DNA of 64,000 bases from Eonycteris spelaea (GCA_003508835.1 PUFA01000068.1:6324001-6388000); one strand, 5' to 3'. Counted from the first letter of the stretch, positions 24,126-40,330 are shown. The notes: generated by a model not told the origin, from the letters alone. Numbers and translations are program-made.

Positions 24126-25852
24126 TAAGCTGTTCAAAGTACCGTAGGACCAACAATAGTTTCTGAAACAATGAGAGTGAGAGTGAAAAGACTGAGTCAA
24201 AAAAAATGAGGGAAGGCACATTCTAGAGACTAATAGACACACCAATCAACTGTAATGTGTGATATTTATTGGAATCCAAATTCAAAAGAATTTTAAAAAC
24301 TAGTTGTTTATTTCACGACATTAAGTAAACTACCATTAATATAACTTAGATGAAACAATGTTTAAAAAGTTCTTATCTTTTAATATTTCAAATCAAATAT
24401 TAATAGAAGGATAAAATTTGAATTAAATCAAAGTAAAGTAATATAGGGGAGTAGTTTGATGGTTGACAGAAAGGATTTTTAAGGTTGAATGATGACTACA
24501 GAGGAATCATAATATTTCTTGTAATATCCATAGCAACTAAAAAATAAAATAAAATGAAACTATACTCAAACATGAAATTTCAAGGTAATTATAAAATAAA
24601 ACTTAAATAAATATAAGACTAAAGATATTAAAATTACTTTTCAACATATATTTTTATGAAGTTATTATCTTCTAAATTTTATCACCAAAAATATCTGGTG
24701 AAATTAAAAGGTCAAATAAAAATACATTTAAAGAATATAAAATTTTATAAAGGATTATAATATTGCTAAAATTTTATTTAATATTTGAAAATTTAATTAA
24801 ATTTATTTATAAAAATTAAAAACTTCAACACTTCTAGCATCTAATTAACATTTATTTGCCAATCTAAATATTATGCTTCGGGCATGTTACATATAGACCT
24901 GCATATAGTCACATTTTGTATAATATATAAATTATTTAATATTACACATTGATCTTCAGCTTCATGTACAACTACTGTGAATACAATGCTAAATTTTGTG
25001 TATTTCCAGACCACAAAAATTAGAGCACAAAGAGGAAAAGAAAGTGGAAACTTGACACTACTCTAAATTATATTTTTAAAATGTAGGAATCTATAACATT
25101 CATGCTATGGAAGAAGGATTTGTCACTTTAATCAATTTATCTTTGTTCTTACCTAAAATGTCTACCTGCACCCTAGAGTAGGGCCATCTCTGATGTTAGC
25201 AGTGCATATTTCATAGAGTTTTAATGTTTAGATTCAGTTGCCTTTTGTTTTGAGAACATTAGGCAAGAATGTGGAAAACACATCTCTCCTTAAGAAATAC
25301 CATTTCACATGTAATAGGCCAGAAATGTCACATGGATAAACCTAAGCCTATCATTTGATAACGGGAATAATTATAGCCTGATTAGCCTAGACTAGGGAGA
25401 GATTCAGCCTGTTTTGAACCTGAGAGTATACAATGCTCAATCCTGAACAAAATCAGTATTCTCAGAGTAAGAAAGAAAGGAAGGGCAGAAAGTTAAGGTG
25501 TTGGCTATGTGAGCAACAGTGTCTTCCAGACTCATCCAACTTCTACTGCATGTATCTTAAAACATTAAAAATTAACCGTAAATGAAGGTTGTATTTCTAG
25601 AATGGAAATGAATAGAAATCACTACAGAATTTATTGAATTTATTTTCTTTTTTTTTTGTTGTTGTTAAAGTGACCCTCTCAAGAAATTGTTCAAAACCGT
25701 GATGTAGGTAAAAAAAATCAAAACTAATGTAATCATGATGCTCCTTCTCCTCCTCTTCCTCCTCCTCTTCCTACTCTTCTCCATTATCATCGTCACAATT
25801 CTTATTATCCCAATGTTTTAAGAAAAAAATAATATTTGCAAAGCCTTTTTAA
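24126..25852. other. Unassigned, extremely AT-rich DNA
   Basis: The stretch from about 24530 to 24830 is nearly all A and T. A CTT/TCC-rich tract lies at about 25740-25783. No gene or named repeat is recognised. Confidence 0.45.
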
Positions 25853-26020
25853 AGCAGAGGTCAGCAAACTTTTCCTGTGAAGGGCCAATACTAAATATTT
25901 TAAGATTTGCAGTCAATATGGTCTCTATCAAAATATTCAACTCAGTAGTTATAAAGTGAAAGCAGCCATAGACAATTCATAAACAAATAAATATGGCCAC
26001 TTCAGTTTGAAGTTTATATG
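25853..26020 (+). mobile_element. hAT-Charlie-type non-autonomous element, copy 1
   Basis: 'gcagaggtcagcaaactttt', 'tgtgaagggccaatactaaa', 'aagcagccatagacaattca' and 'taaacaaataaatatggcca' follow the start of a well-known mammalian hAT family. The second half is missing. A second copy of the same family is at 51.08 kb. Confidence 0.6.
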
Positions 26021-26974
26021 ATTTTCGCATTAAAAAATAGTTTCTGTTATCATACTGGAATGCAAGATCTTAAAAGTGAGATCATTTATTAACACATCTT
26101 TGTGTCCCACAAATTGGCATAAAACAGACATACAGCACATTTTGTTTCTTGATTGCAGAGGAGAAAATAAATATAGTGCTAGTTTTCCTGGATCACATGG
26201 CCAAAATCTGGAGACAGAATCCTTTAATTACTCTCTACTTACTCATTTTGTCAATTGTATCTCCATGCAAAGTAAGTCATTAAGCCCTGAATCTACCCTC
26301 CCACCAAAGCACTTAGACCCTTTCTTATACATAATATAAATATTAATTATCTGTTAATTACCTCTTTAAAGCCATTGTATATCAATTTATGCCAGCAGCA
26401 GCAAACTCTCCAGGATAAAATTAGGATTTAAAAACTGTCTTTGGATTCATTGCTTGTATATGAAAGAAAATTGGCACCTCTAGTTGCTATGACTTTGACC
26501 TGAACACACAGGAAAATCTTCAGGGAGCAAATTCTCCCATAAAGTAGAATAGTCTTCTTTTGGTCATACTTTTTACACAGTATGGTGTTTGATAGCAATA
26601 ATATCAGGAGGATATTGCTTGGTAAAAGCAATCAGCAAGAAAAAGCAAGTAAAGTTGTAAACTATTCATTAGCATGATATGAGAAGCACACGTAACAATG
26701 TAAAATGAATGATTTCTCCCAGTTTGGCACTCCTTTTGAAAGCTATAAGCAAAAACTAGTTAGGATTCTTGCCACTAATATAATATGCTATGTGACTCCC
26801 AGACTCAAAGTTCTGTGGGAGTAAGGTATGCGCATGTCTATTTCACTTGCACATTTAGCTCCTAACAAATTCTCGACACAAAATCCTCACTAGACATTGT
26901 ATTGAATAACCGCGCACCATTCTGTAATTAACATATTTTGTTTCTTCTGGATTTGATAATGACCCTGAAAAAAA
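26021..26974. other. Unassigned DNA
   Basis: No gene is recognised. The 87-codon frame at 26076-26339 has no domain and no detectable conserved motif. Confidence 0.4.
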
Positions 26975-27095
26975 AAAGCATTGTATCCACATTTTACAGA
27001 TAAAATAACTGACATTTAGTGGTTTGCCAATGGCAACACAAACGTAAAGTGATAAGTCCAATATTCAAGAATAAGTCTGTATGATTCTAGGGGCT
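26975..27095 (-). repeat. MIR SINE, - strand
   Basis: 'gtatccacattttacagata', 'gtggtttgccaatggcaaca' and 'ctgtatgattctaggggc' are MIR in reverse complement. Confidence 0.6.
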
Positions 27096-27339
27096 TTTAC
27101 AATCCTCCATGACTCAAAAATAGCTTTTTCTGGGAAGAATTTTGGCTTTAAGTTGAATTGAAAGCTAAGAGACACATTGGTAAACAATGAAAGATTTTCA
27201 TACAATAATGGAATGTGCTGCCTTGGAAGAGGTCCATCATGAGTAACGAATAAATGAAGCTATAGAATCAGTTACAAAAGGAATAGCCATAGCAACAGTA
27301 AAAATAAGATAATGAAAAAGATAAAATAATAAAAATAAT

Positions 27340-27525
27340 TCAACTAATGTATGTTAAATAATAAGCACTTTTCTCATTTAATCATTATACCAATAATATG
27401 TAGTGATATTATTTTGCTTTCTTCAGGAGATTTTAAACATGAGAAAGCTGAGGTTTAAAAATAGTGAATAATTTGCCCAAGTTGTAAATATGACATAGTT
27501 AATAGATAGGAAGTCAATTATTGCC
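27340..27525 (-). repeat. MIR SINE, - strand
   Basis: 'ttctcatttaatcattatac', 'catgagaaagctgaggttta' and 'aatttgcccaagttgtaaat' are reverse MIR. Confidence 0.55.
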
Positions 27526-27684
27526 AACTGGTAAAGGTGTGTGTACTTTAGAATTTGTAACCCAATTTAAATTCATTTTCATGTAATTTTACACTAAATG
27601 TCTCTAGAAAAGATCATTGTTACCCAGAATGTTCATTTGAGTCATTTGAATCATGTGTCAGGCTTCTAAAATTATTCTCTATGG

Positions 27685-27744
27685 GGTGTGTGTGCGCGTG
27701 CGTGCGTGTGTGTGTGTGTGTGTGTTTGTGTGTGTGTGTTGTGT
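27685..27744. repeat. (TG)n with CG steps
   Basis: A GT run that contains 'gcgcgtgcgtgcgtg' near its left end. Alternating CG/TG favours Z-DNA. The retained CpGs are unusual for this AT-rich region. The minus-strand histidine/threonine-rich frame across it is a repeat artefact. Confidence 0.9.
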
Positions 27745-27786
27745 ATCTAAAGCTTGGCAGGTGCTTTTGATGTATTCTTGTCTTAG

Positions 27787-29110
27787 AGCAATGTTTCTTC
27801 AATATATTAGGTCCCCCGACACATCTACACTTATAAAAATTTTTAAAAACTATAAAAGTGCTTTAGTATAGGTGATATAAATGTATATATTTATATATAA
27901 TTAATTTAACACAAGAATCTTTAAAATATTGTTTTACTTTGAAAAATCTCACAATTAAACCTCCCGCACATTAACATAACTTATTTTTAATAAAAAATAA
28001 TTATAGTTTTCAAAATAAAAAGATATTGAGAATAGTTTCATAGTTTACATTTTCTGTAAATTATACTAACGTGTGTCTTAATAGAAGTTAAATTTTCTAT
28101 AAATGTTCTGCATTCCAATTCTAGCTTATGCTGTTCTGGTTGAAAAATATGAAGAAAATCTGACTTCACACAGATATTTCAGTTGGAAAGAGGAGAGTAA
28201 TTTTAATAAGTTTTTCAGTTTAATTATAGATATTCTTAGATATTATACCAAAACTTAACCAATAGAAATTTCTTTAAGTTAAGTGCAATGTATAATCTGA
28301 TTATATATCAATAAACATTTTGTTTTCTATTTCATTAATACTCATTAATCTTTCTCACATTTTTGAAATGGATCAATTTATCCATGTATTTACACAATAG
28401 CATTTGTCATTTTGGGAAAACAATGGTCCTCTGAGTTATATTGATCTTCCAAATATTGACACATTTCATTATAAAATAAAAAATTTACATTCATAAACTT
28501 TTACTACAAATTCTATCAGAAAAAATCTTAAGCTGTGAGGAGCTGTCAAATTTACTGTGGTATGCACAAATTTTTCTAAAATTCTAATTTTTCTTGAAAT
28601 CTCAAATTTTTCTATTGGCAACAAATAATGTTGTTGCTTAACAAAATGACAGGCTCTTTTCATATAGTTTACCACAGTGAATGATCTGGAAATATTAAGC
28701 TTTGGATATAATCCAAATTAAGAAATATTTGGGATTTATCCATCAAATGTTCAAGAATATTACTATGCTGTAGTCCAGTTGGTACCCGGAAAAGCATAGC
28801 GCATTCAAACCAACTTCCACATGCAATGAATATATGTGTGAAAAATCTAAACAACAAATTGGTTCCATTAAGAAGCTCATCAGAGGGTGTACTACCAGCT
28901 ATTCTTACCTTTTTTCAAGAATCTCTGGTCTTATTTCATCTCAGTGGAGTCCTTTTAACAGAGAGTAGTGCAGATATCTTCAACCTCGATTACCTAGTGA
29001 TTTGGAAACTTTGATGTAAGTAGGCGGGGGAGGGGGGATGATGGAGGGAGAAGAAAAATAAAATGAGGTCCATTGGCCTAGGACTTGATCCTGAATAGGG
29101 AAGATCTGTT
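27787..29110 (-). mobile_element. Long degraded hAT transposon
   Basis: Blocks at 27800-28330 ('taggtcccccgacacatcta', 'tatgaagaaaatctgacttc', 'cacacagatatttcagttgg', 'gatattataccaaaactta') match one mammalian hAT family. The continuation to about 29110 ('aatctcaaatttttctattg', 'tttatttcatctcagtggag') is consistent with the body of the same element. Minus-strand frames at 28469-28675 and 28669-28857 may be transposase remnants in reverse orientation. Family name and right end are uncertain. Confidence 0.4.
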
Positions 29111-29261
29111 TGGTACATGTTTGATTCTGTCGTTAGCCATTTGTGTGATCATTTCTCAATTCTGAGTTCAGTGCCGTGATACCAAGTCGCTGTTTAAAAT
29201 CAATCATTATGAGTATTTTATGACAAAACTGAGAAATGTTACAAATCAGAAGAACATTTTT

Positions 29262-29368
29262 GCTCCTGGAGGGTATGTTGTTAAACACGTACTTATATAC
29301 TTTGGATGCATCTTTAGTATATCTTGCATCTTCACTACTAATATCCTATCAGTCTCATCTCAGATGAT
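29262..29368 (+). repeat. Left arm of a ~105-bp inverted repeat
   Basis: Reverse complement of 30256-30361. The inner 78 bp (29291-29368) matches 30256-30333 at 75 of 78 positions by direct reading. The outer 28 bp align with small indels around a shared 'tatgttgttaaa'. The sequence is not a repeat family I recognise. Confidence 0.9.
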
Positions 29369-29529
29369 TCTAACTAGATGTAGATGCATGTAAGCAGTTC
29401 AGGGATTTGTTGGCTACAAAAGAGCTGAGATGAGTGTGACTTGGAAAACCTGTACCCTTCATTTGCATTTATCTCCTCATGGCATTTAACATTTAACCAA
29501 AGCCACAGAGTGATGGATTTTGTTTTCCA

Positions 29530-29760
29530 TCAAACTATCCATTCACCTGTATACCCTTCAGGGATTTATTAAACACCTACTGCGTGTCAAAAACTTGCCC
29601 TGAATATTCAGAATGAAACATATAGCCAGTCTTCAAGTAGCTCACAGTTAAGTTGATATCTAGGGTATGAAGAAGAAAGAGATATGTACTTCAAAATCAG
29701 AGGGAAATCAGAACTTTTTTTCAAGGAGTAAGAATACAGGGAGGATTTTGCAATAAAGGC
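29530..29760 (-). repeat. L2 fragment, - strand
   Basis: 'attaaacacctactgcgtgt' and 'gtcttcaagtagctcacagt' are reverse L2 wording ('cacctactatgtg...', 'gagctcacagtct'). It lies between the inverted arms. Confidence 0.45.
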
Positions 29761-29794
29761 AGGTATTAAATAGGTGAAAAAAAAAAAAAGGTAA

Positions 29795-29950
29795 TCATTA
29801 TATTTGGAATTATCTAGCCATTTAAAAGAGGATACAAAATCTCAGAAAAGGTAAGTGATTTATATAGGGTCATTCTGTGAATTAACTTGCAACACGCAAG
29901 CATTATGCCACTGATAGTACCTTTTGTGCTTTTTACATGCATATTTAAGC
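29795..29950 (-). repeat. MIR-like fragment, - strand
   Basis: 'aaatctcagaaaaggtaagt' and 'gatttatatagggtcattct' resemble a worn reverse MIR core. Confidence 0.35.
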
Positions 29951-29984
29951 ACAAAGATTTACTACTGCTACTAATATATTCTTA

Positions 29985-30255
29985 CCACTAATAATATTAA
30001 TAATTACTATTAATAATAATTGGTAATATATAATAATAATTATATAATGTCTTATTACTAATCATTATACTTTTATAATTATTTGTTTACAAGTTTTTAT
30101 CAAATAAATTATTAGACTATGAATCTGTATTTGGTGAATTATTATTATTTTTAAATTAATTACTTATATTTTAATGGTGATATTGGTTAATGAAATCCAA
30201 TAAGTTTATCTATACTTTAACAGTAAAGCATATTATATATATATAATATTTATAT
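29985..30255. repeat. AT-rich low-complexity tract
   Basis: Runs of (AAT)n/(TTA)n and TATATA dominate, ending directly at the right inverted arm. Confidence 0.7.
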
Positions 30256-30361
30256 ATCATCTGAGATGAGACTGATAAGATATTAGTAGTGAAGATGCAA
30301 GATATATTAAAGATGCATCCAAAGTATACAAGTATGGCATTTAACAACATATCCCCAGGAG
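30256..30361 (-). repeat. Right arm of the ~105-bp inverted repeat
   Basis: Inverted copy of 29262-29368. It is followed at once by a (ATAC)n run (30367-30395), and the minus-strand L1 3' UTR starts right after that run. Confidence 0.9.
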
Positions 30362-30366
30362 TATAA

Positions 30367-30395
30367 ACATATACATACATACATACATACATATA
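30367..30395. repeat. (ATAC)n microsatellite
   Basis: Four to six 'atac' units sit between the inverted-repeat arm and the L1 3' UTR. Confidence 0.85.
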
Positions 30396-34098
<3,703 letters not shown>

Positions 34099-35875
34099 AT
34101 TATTTTTTTATTTTTAATTTTAAACCACCACTCATTCCACTTGGCTGAGTTATAACCTCTGGAAATGTCTCTATTTGTGTATTTATTCATAATTAAACAA
34201 ATAAATAATTAGCGTATGAATTGGAAGAGTAAAATTTTTTAAAGACCGTGTCTATTTGCACTATGTATCCTAGCTAAGTATTAAAGGCATGAAAGTAGTA
34301 GGATAAACAAGTTTCATTTGCTGTTTCATCTATAGTTTTCCTACTACCAAATTAGGAAATGTTTCTCATTTTAAAATAATAATGCCTTTCTTTTACAGAT
34401 TTCTACAGATAAACAAGAATAGGCTCTGAACATCCAGTGAATATAAACTGGGTGTCAGACACACAGCATCTCATATTAATAGGCCTTGAATATTTTTTAA
34501 GTGTCTTTTAGAAGCCCTTTATTAAGAGGGATTTTTTAGTGCATTTAAGATTAATGGCTGCTTTCCTGTATTCATTTCAGTTTATGGAAAACAGATGGAA
34601 TTTAAGCATTAGCTTATAATAAAATTTTTTTACTTGCTATGACAAAATATTCATTATACACTGTCAGAGGAATACAGAATTGGAAAGTTGGCTTATAAGT
34701 AGTTTTCAGTCATAAATGCTTGATTTACTTATTGAAGTAAAAAGTAATGGTGTGAGCTATTGCAACTGTAAACCACATTTCTTTGCCTGATAATCCCTTT
34801 TATTAGCCATAGAACTATGGATATGTGGGGGAGGAACATTAGTTCAGCCATAGGAGGGATCCTTCTTCATTAAAAGTATGTCTCCAAAGGGGAGAGACTG
34901 TTTACCTTTCAGTAGAAACAACCACAGCATCCACTCAAAAGTAAATTGTGTTCTCAGGGCAAAGATTTTAAATTGATATTAATAGGCATTCTATTTTGAG
35001 TGACTGTTTCTTCTGGTTTGGTTATTGCTCCACCTTTGGAGGACTGAAGAATCAACGACCTAAAAGGTTTCTCAGTCTCTAATATTTATGATTTAGGTTT
35101 TTAGTGCCTTTAAAAATATGCATTTTTCCCTTAGAAAATTTACTATATCTTTGTTTAATAGCTCAGAAATAGCTCTGAATTGATAAAAAAAACAAAGAAA
35201 AAATAGTAGGTTTTAGGTGATAGAGTATTAGAAAATTAAAAAAATTCTGGAGGTACCAGGATTTATAGAAGATAAATGCTAAGATTTTGAAAGAAATTTT
35301 AAAAATAGTCACTGTTATAGGACTTACCATCCATTTTTCAAGTCTCTTTTATATAAAGATTCTGAATGGTGAAGTTAAATTACATATACCAGGATCTCCA
35401 ACTGGAGATAAACTATGTAGCGGCACATTATGAAGCTATTAAACTCTATAAAAAGAGCACAAGCTTATTATTGCTGTTTTTTTAGGATTATTAGTGATGA
35501 CCTTAAAACTATAAGAGTGAGTTGGGAATAGTACCAAATTCTGAACCTAAGAGTACCTTCTTGAAGGAAGAGAGGGAGAGAAGGACAAAGAATTTTACAA
35601 AGAAATGGCTCAAAGAACATTATTTGACTAACATTATATTGCTGTATACAATGTTATATATCATATATGACATCCATATATATGTATAAAAGTATACATA
35701 TATATGTATATCTTAAGCAGGGCTGTTCCTATACATGAGTAGAAGAAAAGTCTTACAGCAATGTGTATCTTCATGTTTCATATTTATGCTCCAGATGACA
35801 TCCTCAGATACTGTGAGACTCTTTGGTCTTTGGAACCTCTTAAGGCCAAGGTTTATAAAAGCTCCCATTAAACGA
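34099..35875. other. Unassigned DNA
   Basis: No gene or named repeat is recognised. An AT-rich ATATATG run lies at about 35650-35712. Confidence 0.4.
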
Positions 35876-36092
35876 ATGAACTAAAGAATCTTAGATCTGG
35901 AATTAGTAGACACAGACCTGTACTTACTAGATGTGTGTTAGTGGCTAAGGAAGTTAACTGTTCTATAATGCTTTATATCCTTATCTGTACCATAAGAATA
36001 TTAACTAGGTCATAAGTTGATTATAAAGTTTCTGTGAGATGTGTATAAAGCAATATATTGATTGGCACATACTCTTTCAATAAATATTTAAT
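35876..36092 (+). repeat. MIR SINE, + strand
   Basis: 'agatctggaattagtagaca', 'ctagatgtgtgttagtggct', 'gtaccataagaatattaact' and 'caataaatatttaat' follow MIR from box B to the tail. Confidence 0.5.
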
Positions 36093-36182
36093 TTTTCCAG
36101 GCTATGCTAAAAATCAGCGTAAGGACCCTGACTGATTTATCCCACTCTTAGCCATATTATATATTTCTAATAAGGTTGTCTC

Positions 36183-36322
36183 TTCTTTTTTCCTCCCTCC
36201 CTTTCTCCCTTCCTTCTTCCATTTTCCTTCCCTTTCCTTTCCTTCTCTTTCCTTCCTTTCCTTCTTTTCCCTTTCCTTTCCTTCCCTCTTTTGTTTTCTT
36301 TCTTGTTTTTGTTGTTGTTTAA
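36183..36322. repeat. Long CT-rich (polypyrimidine) tract
   Basis: About 140 bp of almost pure pyrimidine on the + strand with CCTT/CTTT units. It can form intramolecular triplex (H-DNA) and gives a Lys/Arg-rich artefact frame on the minus strand. Confidence 0.85.
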
Positions 36323-36629
36323 ACTAAAAGCCAATTTATTAAAACAGGTCACAGAAGGTCAGGGAAGTCAAGTCCTACTAATTGCCTTCAAAAAATAAAC
36401 AGACATGTGGGTGACCAAGTGGGTTAATTTCATAAATAGATGGATAAGGAAACAGGATCTCAAAAGAGTTGGTCTTTGGCTCAATTTAACAGGTATTTTT
36501 GGAAATAAAATTACTTGCATGAAGCAGTGAGCATAATATCTTGAACATAATGCATGTTATCTCTCTCTATGTATATGGTATGACCTTTTTCTTTTCCACT
36601 CAGCACTTCTTGAGGGAGGAGCAATATCT

Positions 36630-36695
36630 TGGCTTCTCCAGTGTCTAGTGCAGTGCCTCATACATATTATATCTCAATAAATGTTAAATAAATTC
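36630..36695 (+). repeat. L2/MIR tail
   Basis: 'gtctagtgcagtgcctcata' and 'catattatatctcaataaat' match the 'cagtgcctggcacatagtag...caataaat' tail. Confidence 0.45.
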
Positions 36696-39319
36696 TGTTT
36701 CCTGAGAGAAAAATCAAAGTAATCTGTTATATGAGCAAGAAAGGGTTGGGGTTAGGGTTTGTGAAAAATGAACAGGTTTGTAGAAGCTAAGGCTTTGAGA
36801 ATGGTAGAATGGTAAATGAAAATTACCAGAGGAGATTTAAGGTATCAGGGAGCAGTACCGAGGTCCAGCTATGATCCTGTAACATGGCTCTATGCTGAAG
36901 CCACTGGATTATGAAGTTTGTGCCATCTCTAAGGAGACTGAGAACATTGAGAAGAGATGAAGCACTCACTGCAGCATTGACCCCAGCTTAACGCCGTAGA
37001 AATGGCTTTTTCTATTTGTAGAATCATTTTTGAGTATGAAAGTCCTATTATGTACAATCAGGTATTTTCCAACTTCAGGTTAATGCTATTTAGTTTTAAT
37101 GGTCTTGCTTGACCACAGAATCTTGGCAAGACTCTATTATTTACTTAAACTAAGGATGACTTTTCTAAAATTATTAAATCCTTAGCAAAAACAAAGCTAA
37201 ATACTAAATTTCAAACATTAATGAACATCTCATATAGCTAAAGGCAACTTTGGTTTCGATATGTAATGATGAGTTTGTATTTTGTGAGGAACAGGAAGAT
37301 CTCAAAAAATAAAAATAAAAATAAAACCTTGTTTTGTACAATTTGTAATAGCTTGAGAAGAACAAGATAATTAGAGATCAATTCCATTTTTTAAAATATC
37401 TTTTTAAATTATTGTGGTAATGTTATATACGTTTCAGATGTACCAATTTTATTTTATTTTTTCATTTTACTTTAAAACGTAAGTATTTTTATAGCATGTA
37501 TGCATGTTTCTGTTCATTTTTGTGAATTAATACTGTTGAATCTTGGTGTGCAGTGGCATGGTATTCAGTTTTTTCTAAATGCATTTAGAAAGCTCATTTA
37601 TAATTCTGACCAGGAAATAATATTTGTGAACTTCTAAGCCAAAATGCAGGAGGGATTCAGTTATCGGTGATGAAGCCTACCAAAAGCCAAGCATCCCATC
37701 TTAAGTGGTTCATTGTCTTCATTTTATACTAAATCGTATACTTTTCACAGCAAGCTGTGTTAGCCCATGTATAAGATAAAAAACAAGGGAAGTATATGCT
37801 CTATAGTGTTTAATAAATATCTGCTGAATGAATGAATAATGAATGAATGAATGCTAATATTAATACAGAGTTCTTGGGAAGAGAAATAATAAGAAAGTCT
37901 TTATGCTTTCTCTATTTAAAACAGGCAACTGTTGCTATTATTTTCTACTTTACTAAGAGGACTTTGGGGAATTTATTGACAAGCCAGAGAATAAAGTCAG
38001 CCCAACCAAAAGATGTGCTTGAGGTTTAAGAAATGTCAGAAAAGAATTTATGATAACAATTTTTCAAACTTGAATGCCTTGCAATACAAAAAAAAAAAAG
38101 TGAGAAAACCTGAATCAGTAATAATATCAAATAATTTAGTTTCAATATAGTTTTCATTTTTTATTAGTTTTTAAAATGAGGAGAATAATGAAATAATATT
38201 ATCTAATGACACATTCCATCATCATGTTGAGTTCATTTTCTGAATTTTAGCAAAGCCTTTTACAAAACCTGTTTTGTTTTTTTTTTAATGCAGAGATTAT
38301 GGATAGATTTAGCTTACAAGATTACTCAAAGATATCATGAAACGAGTTATATTTTTTCCTTAAGAAAATCTTTTTGATTAACATAGTGACAGAAGATTGT
38401 TATCTTTAATATATAAAAATATCTAAAAAATTAAAAAGCTAACCACTCTAAGACAAATATTTCTAAAGCATGTGCACAGTAATCATTTTAAAAAGAAACA
38501 AAAAAGATCACTAAATTTGAAAAATTTTTAATAGTCAAATAATATTAGATGCCAAGATGATTTTTAATAAATATTTAAATCAAAAGGTTGAAAAAAGAAC
38601 TGATACTGAGTGTGAGAGACGTAAAAACAAACACACAAAAAAACTGAAAGAAACTATTAATGGAGGAACAAATTGGGAAGTATGTATCAGACACACAAAT
38701 TTTCACAACTTTTTTCTAATTTTCATACTAAGAATACTAATTATTATAAGTATTTGTAATATGTCATTTCAAAGATATTAACGGTTTAATATAAATGAAA
38801 TGGGTGGAGGAAGTTAATGTACACTAATAGAAGAACTATTATTGTATATCCATATATTCAAAGAAATAACTAAATATATTATAGAATAGGCATTTTCTAA
38901 TGGGAATGAGACATTTGGGATATGAGGGATATTAGAATCTACTGGTGAGATTTTTTCAAAATATACTTTCCTCCCAAAGTTGTACACCAAGGTCTTACTT
39001 ATTACTGGCAGTTCTGAGAAATGTGGCTCTAAGTTATTCTGATAAATGCTCTTTATTTACTGCCCTTAAAGAACCACTGTTTAAGAAGAATATGCTTATA
39101 ACAGAAAGGTACTTATAAAATACTATCAGGATGAAAAATAATTTATAAAATATTTCATTTTTATAAAAGTAAAAGTCAAAACAATCTTCCTATTTATACT
39201 TAGAAGTCAGAAAAAATAATATTAAAATGCATATGATGGTCACTTTGTTGGTAAGATTATAATAAATTAATTTTATTATTCTCTAAAATTCAGTAATGAA
39301 TATATATTCTTCTTAAGTC
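36696..39319. other. Unassigned AT-rich DNA
   Basis: No gene is recognised. 37380-37470 faintly resembles a minus-strand L1 3' end ('atacgtttcagatgtacc'). An (AATG)n run lies at 37829-37853, poly-A at about 38088-38099, and 38270-38290 is T-rich. The + frame at 38557-38781 has no domain. Confidence 0.4.
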
Positions 39320-39565
39320 CAGACTTTCCCATTTAAAATTGTCACCCCAACTTACACACATTTCTTTTTATATTTTCTACTTTTTTCTCCAAAGCAGTTA
39401 TCAACATCTCTCATACTACATGTTTTATTTATTTTGTATGTTGTTTATTGTTTAAATCCCACATCTTGACTGGAAACTCCCCATGCAGAGATGTACTATA
39501 ACCCCAGCCAAGCATACAGTGATGCTCAGTTAAATATTTTTGAACATATGAAATGTTTTATACTT
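39320..39565 (+). repeat. L2 3' end, + strand
   Basis: 'aagcagttatcaacatctct', 'catactacatgttttattta', 'gtttattgtttaaatcccac', 'ccccatgcagagatgtacta' and 'agtgatgctcagttaaatat' follow the terminal part of L2 in order. Confidence 0.6.
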
Positions 39566-39899
39566 ACACACACAATTCTTCTTGAACTAAATTGTTAGTT
39601 TAAATTTTACAGTCAAGGGGAGTATTATACACTGTACATTATTGTCTCATTTTTAAAATGAATTTATTAAGCTTAGTGAACAATTGGTAATTTTTTATGT
39701 ATGTGAGGAAAGGGGAAAAATGAACTAATGTTCAGCTATTGTTCTGGTATATCCCCTCACATTTAGGCCCATTAAGTGTCTTTTCCTTATGATCATTGTG
39801 ACCACAAAAGATATGTTTCTTTTACATTGATTAACATTTATCCAAATAATCATTAAGTCACTTAATTATATTGTCTCACCCGTGATCATATTCAGTTAA

Positions 39900-40062
39900 A
39901 GTAGTGTGTGATAGTAGCCTGGCACTTAGACTGTAAGTCTTTGAAGGCAGAAATTTTTTTGTATCTCCTATAGAACCTGGCAATGCCTGATTTTTTATGG
40001 ACTCTAGACAGTGCCTGACATATTTAAAAGTTATTGAATACTAAATGAAAGAATAAGGATTA
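39900..40062 (+). repeat. L2/MIR3-type tail, + strand
   Basis: 'agactgtaagtctttgaagg', 'ctgacatatttaaaagttat' and 'tgaatactaaatgaaagaat' follow the 'tgtaagctc...gcctggcacat...caataaat' pattern, with an internal second 'gcctg' block. Confidence 0.45.
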
Positions 40063-40084
40063 TTTGTGCTAATGAGGGGCAAAT

Positions 40085-40330
40085 AGGCTGAAAGAATGGC
40101 CTGAGTTATGAATTTAAATCTCTGCTCTATGTTGGGTGTATTAATTAATTAGCTGTGCCACATTGAGCATTGCTTAATCCTTCTGTTCCTAAATTACCTT
40201 ACCTATAAAATGGAGTACCTGAAAACCTATCACATAGAGTAGCTGAGAAGAATACACACGCATATGCACACACAACTTGGAAAAATAGCTGACATGTCAT
40301 AAACATCATATAAGGGTTATTGCTGTCATT
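40085..40330 (+). repeat. MIR SINE, + strand
   Basis: 'gagttatgaatttaaatctc', 'attagctgtgccacattgag', 'tccttctgttcctaaattac', 'ctataaaatggagtacctga' and 'catagagtagctgagaagaa' match MIR from end to end. Confidence 0.65.

Noticed and set aside
27620..27871. His/Thr-rich and Cys/Val-rich frames
   Set aside because: Direct translation of the (TG)n repeat on the two strands.
29262..30361. A DNA transposon with 105-bp TIRs as the preferred explanation
   Set aside because: The sequence between the arms holds ordinary reverse L2 and MIR pieces and no target duplication was seen, so an inverted duplication is more likely; kept as a finding only.
36167..36352. Lys/Arg-rich minus frame, and the similar + frame at 60184-60372
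   Set aside because: Both are translations of polypurine tracts.
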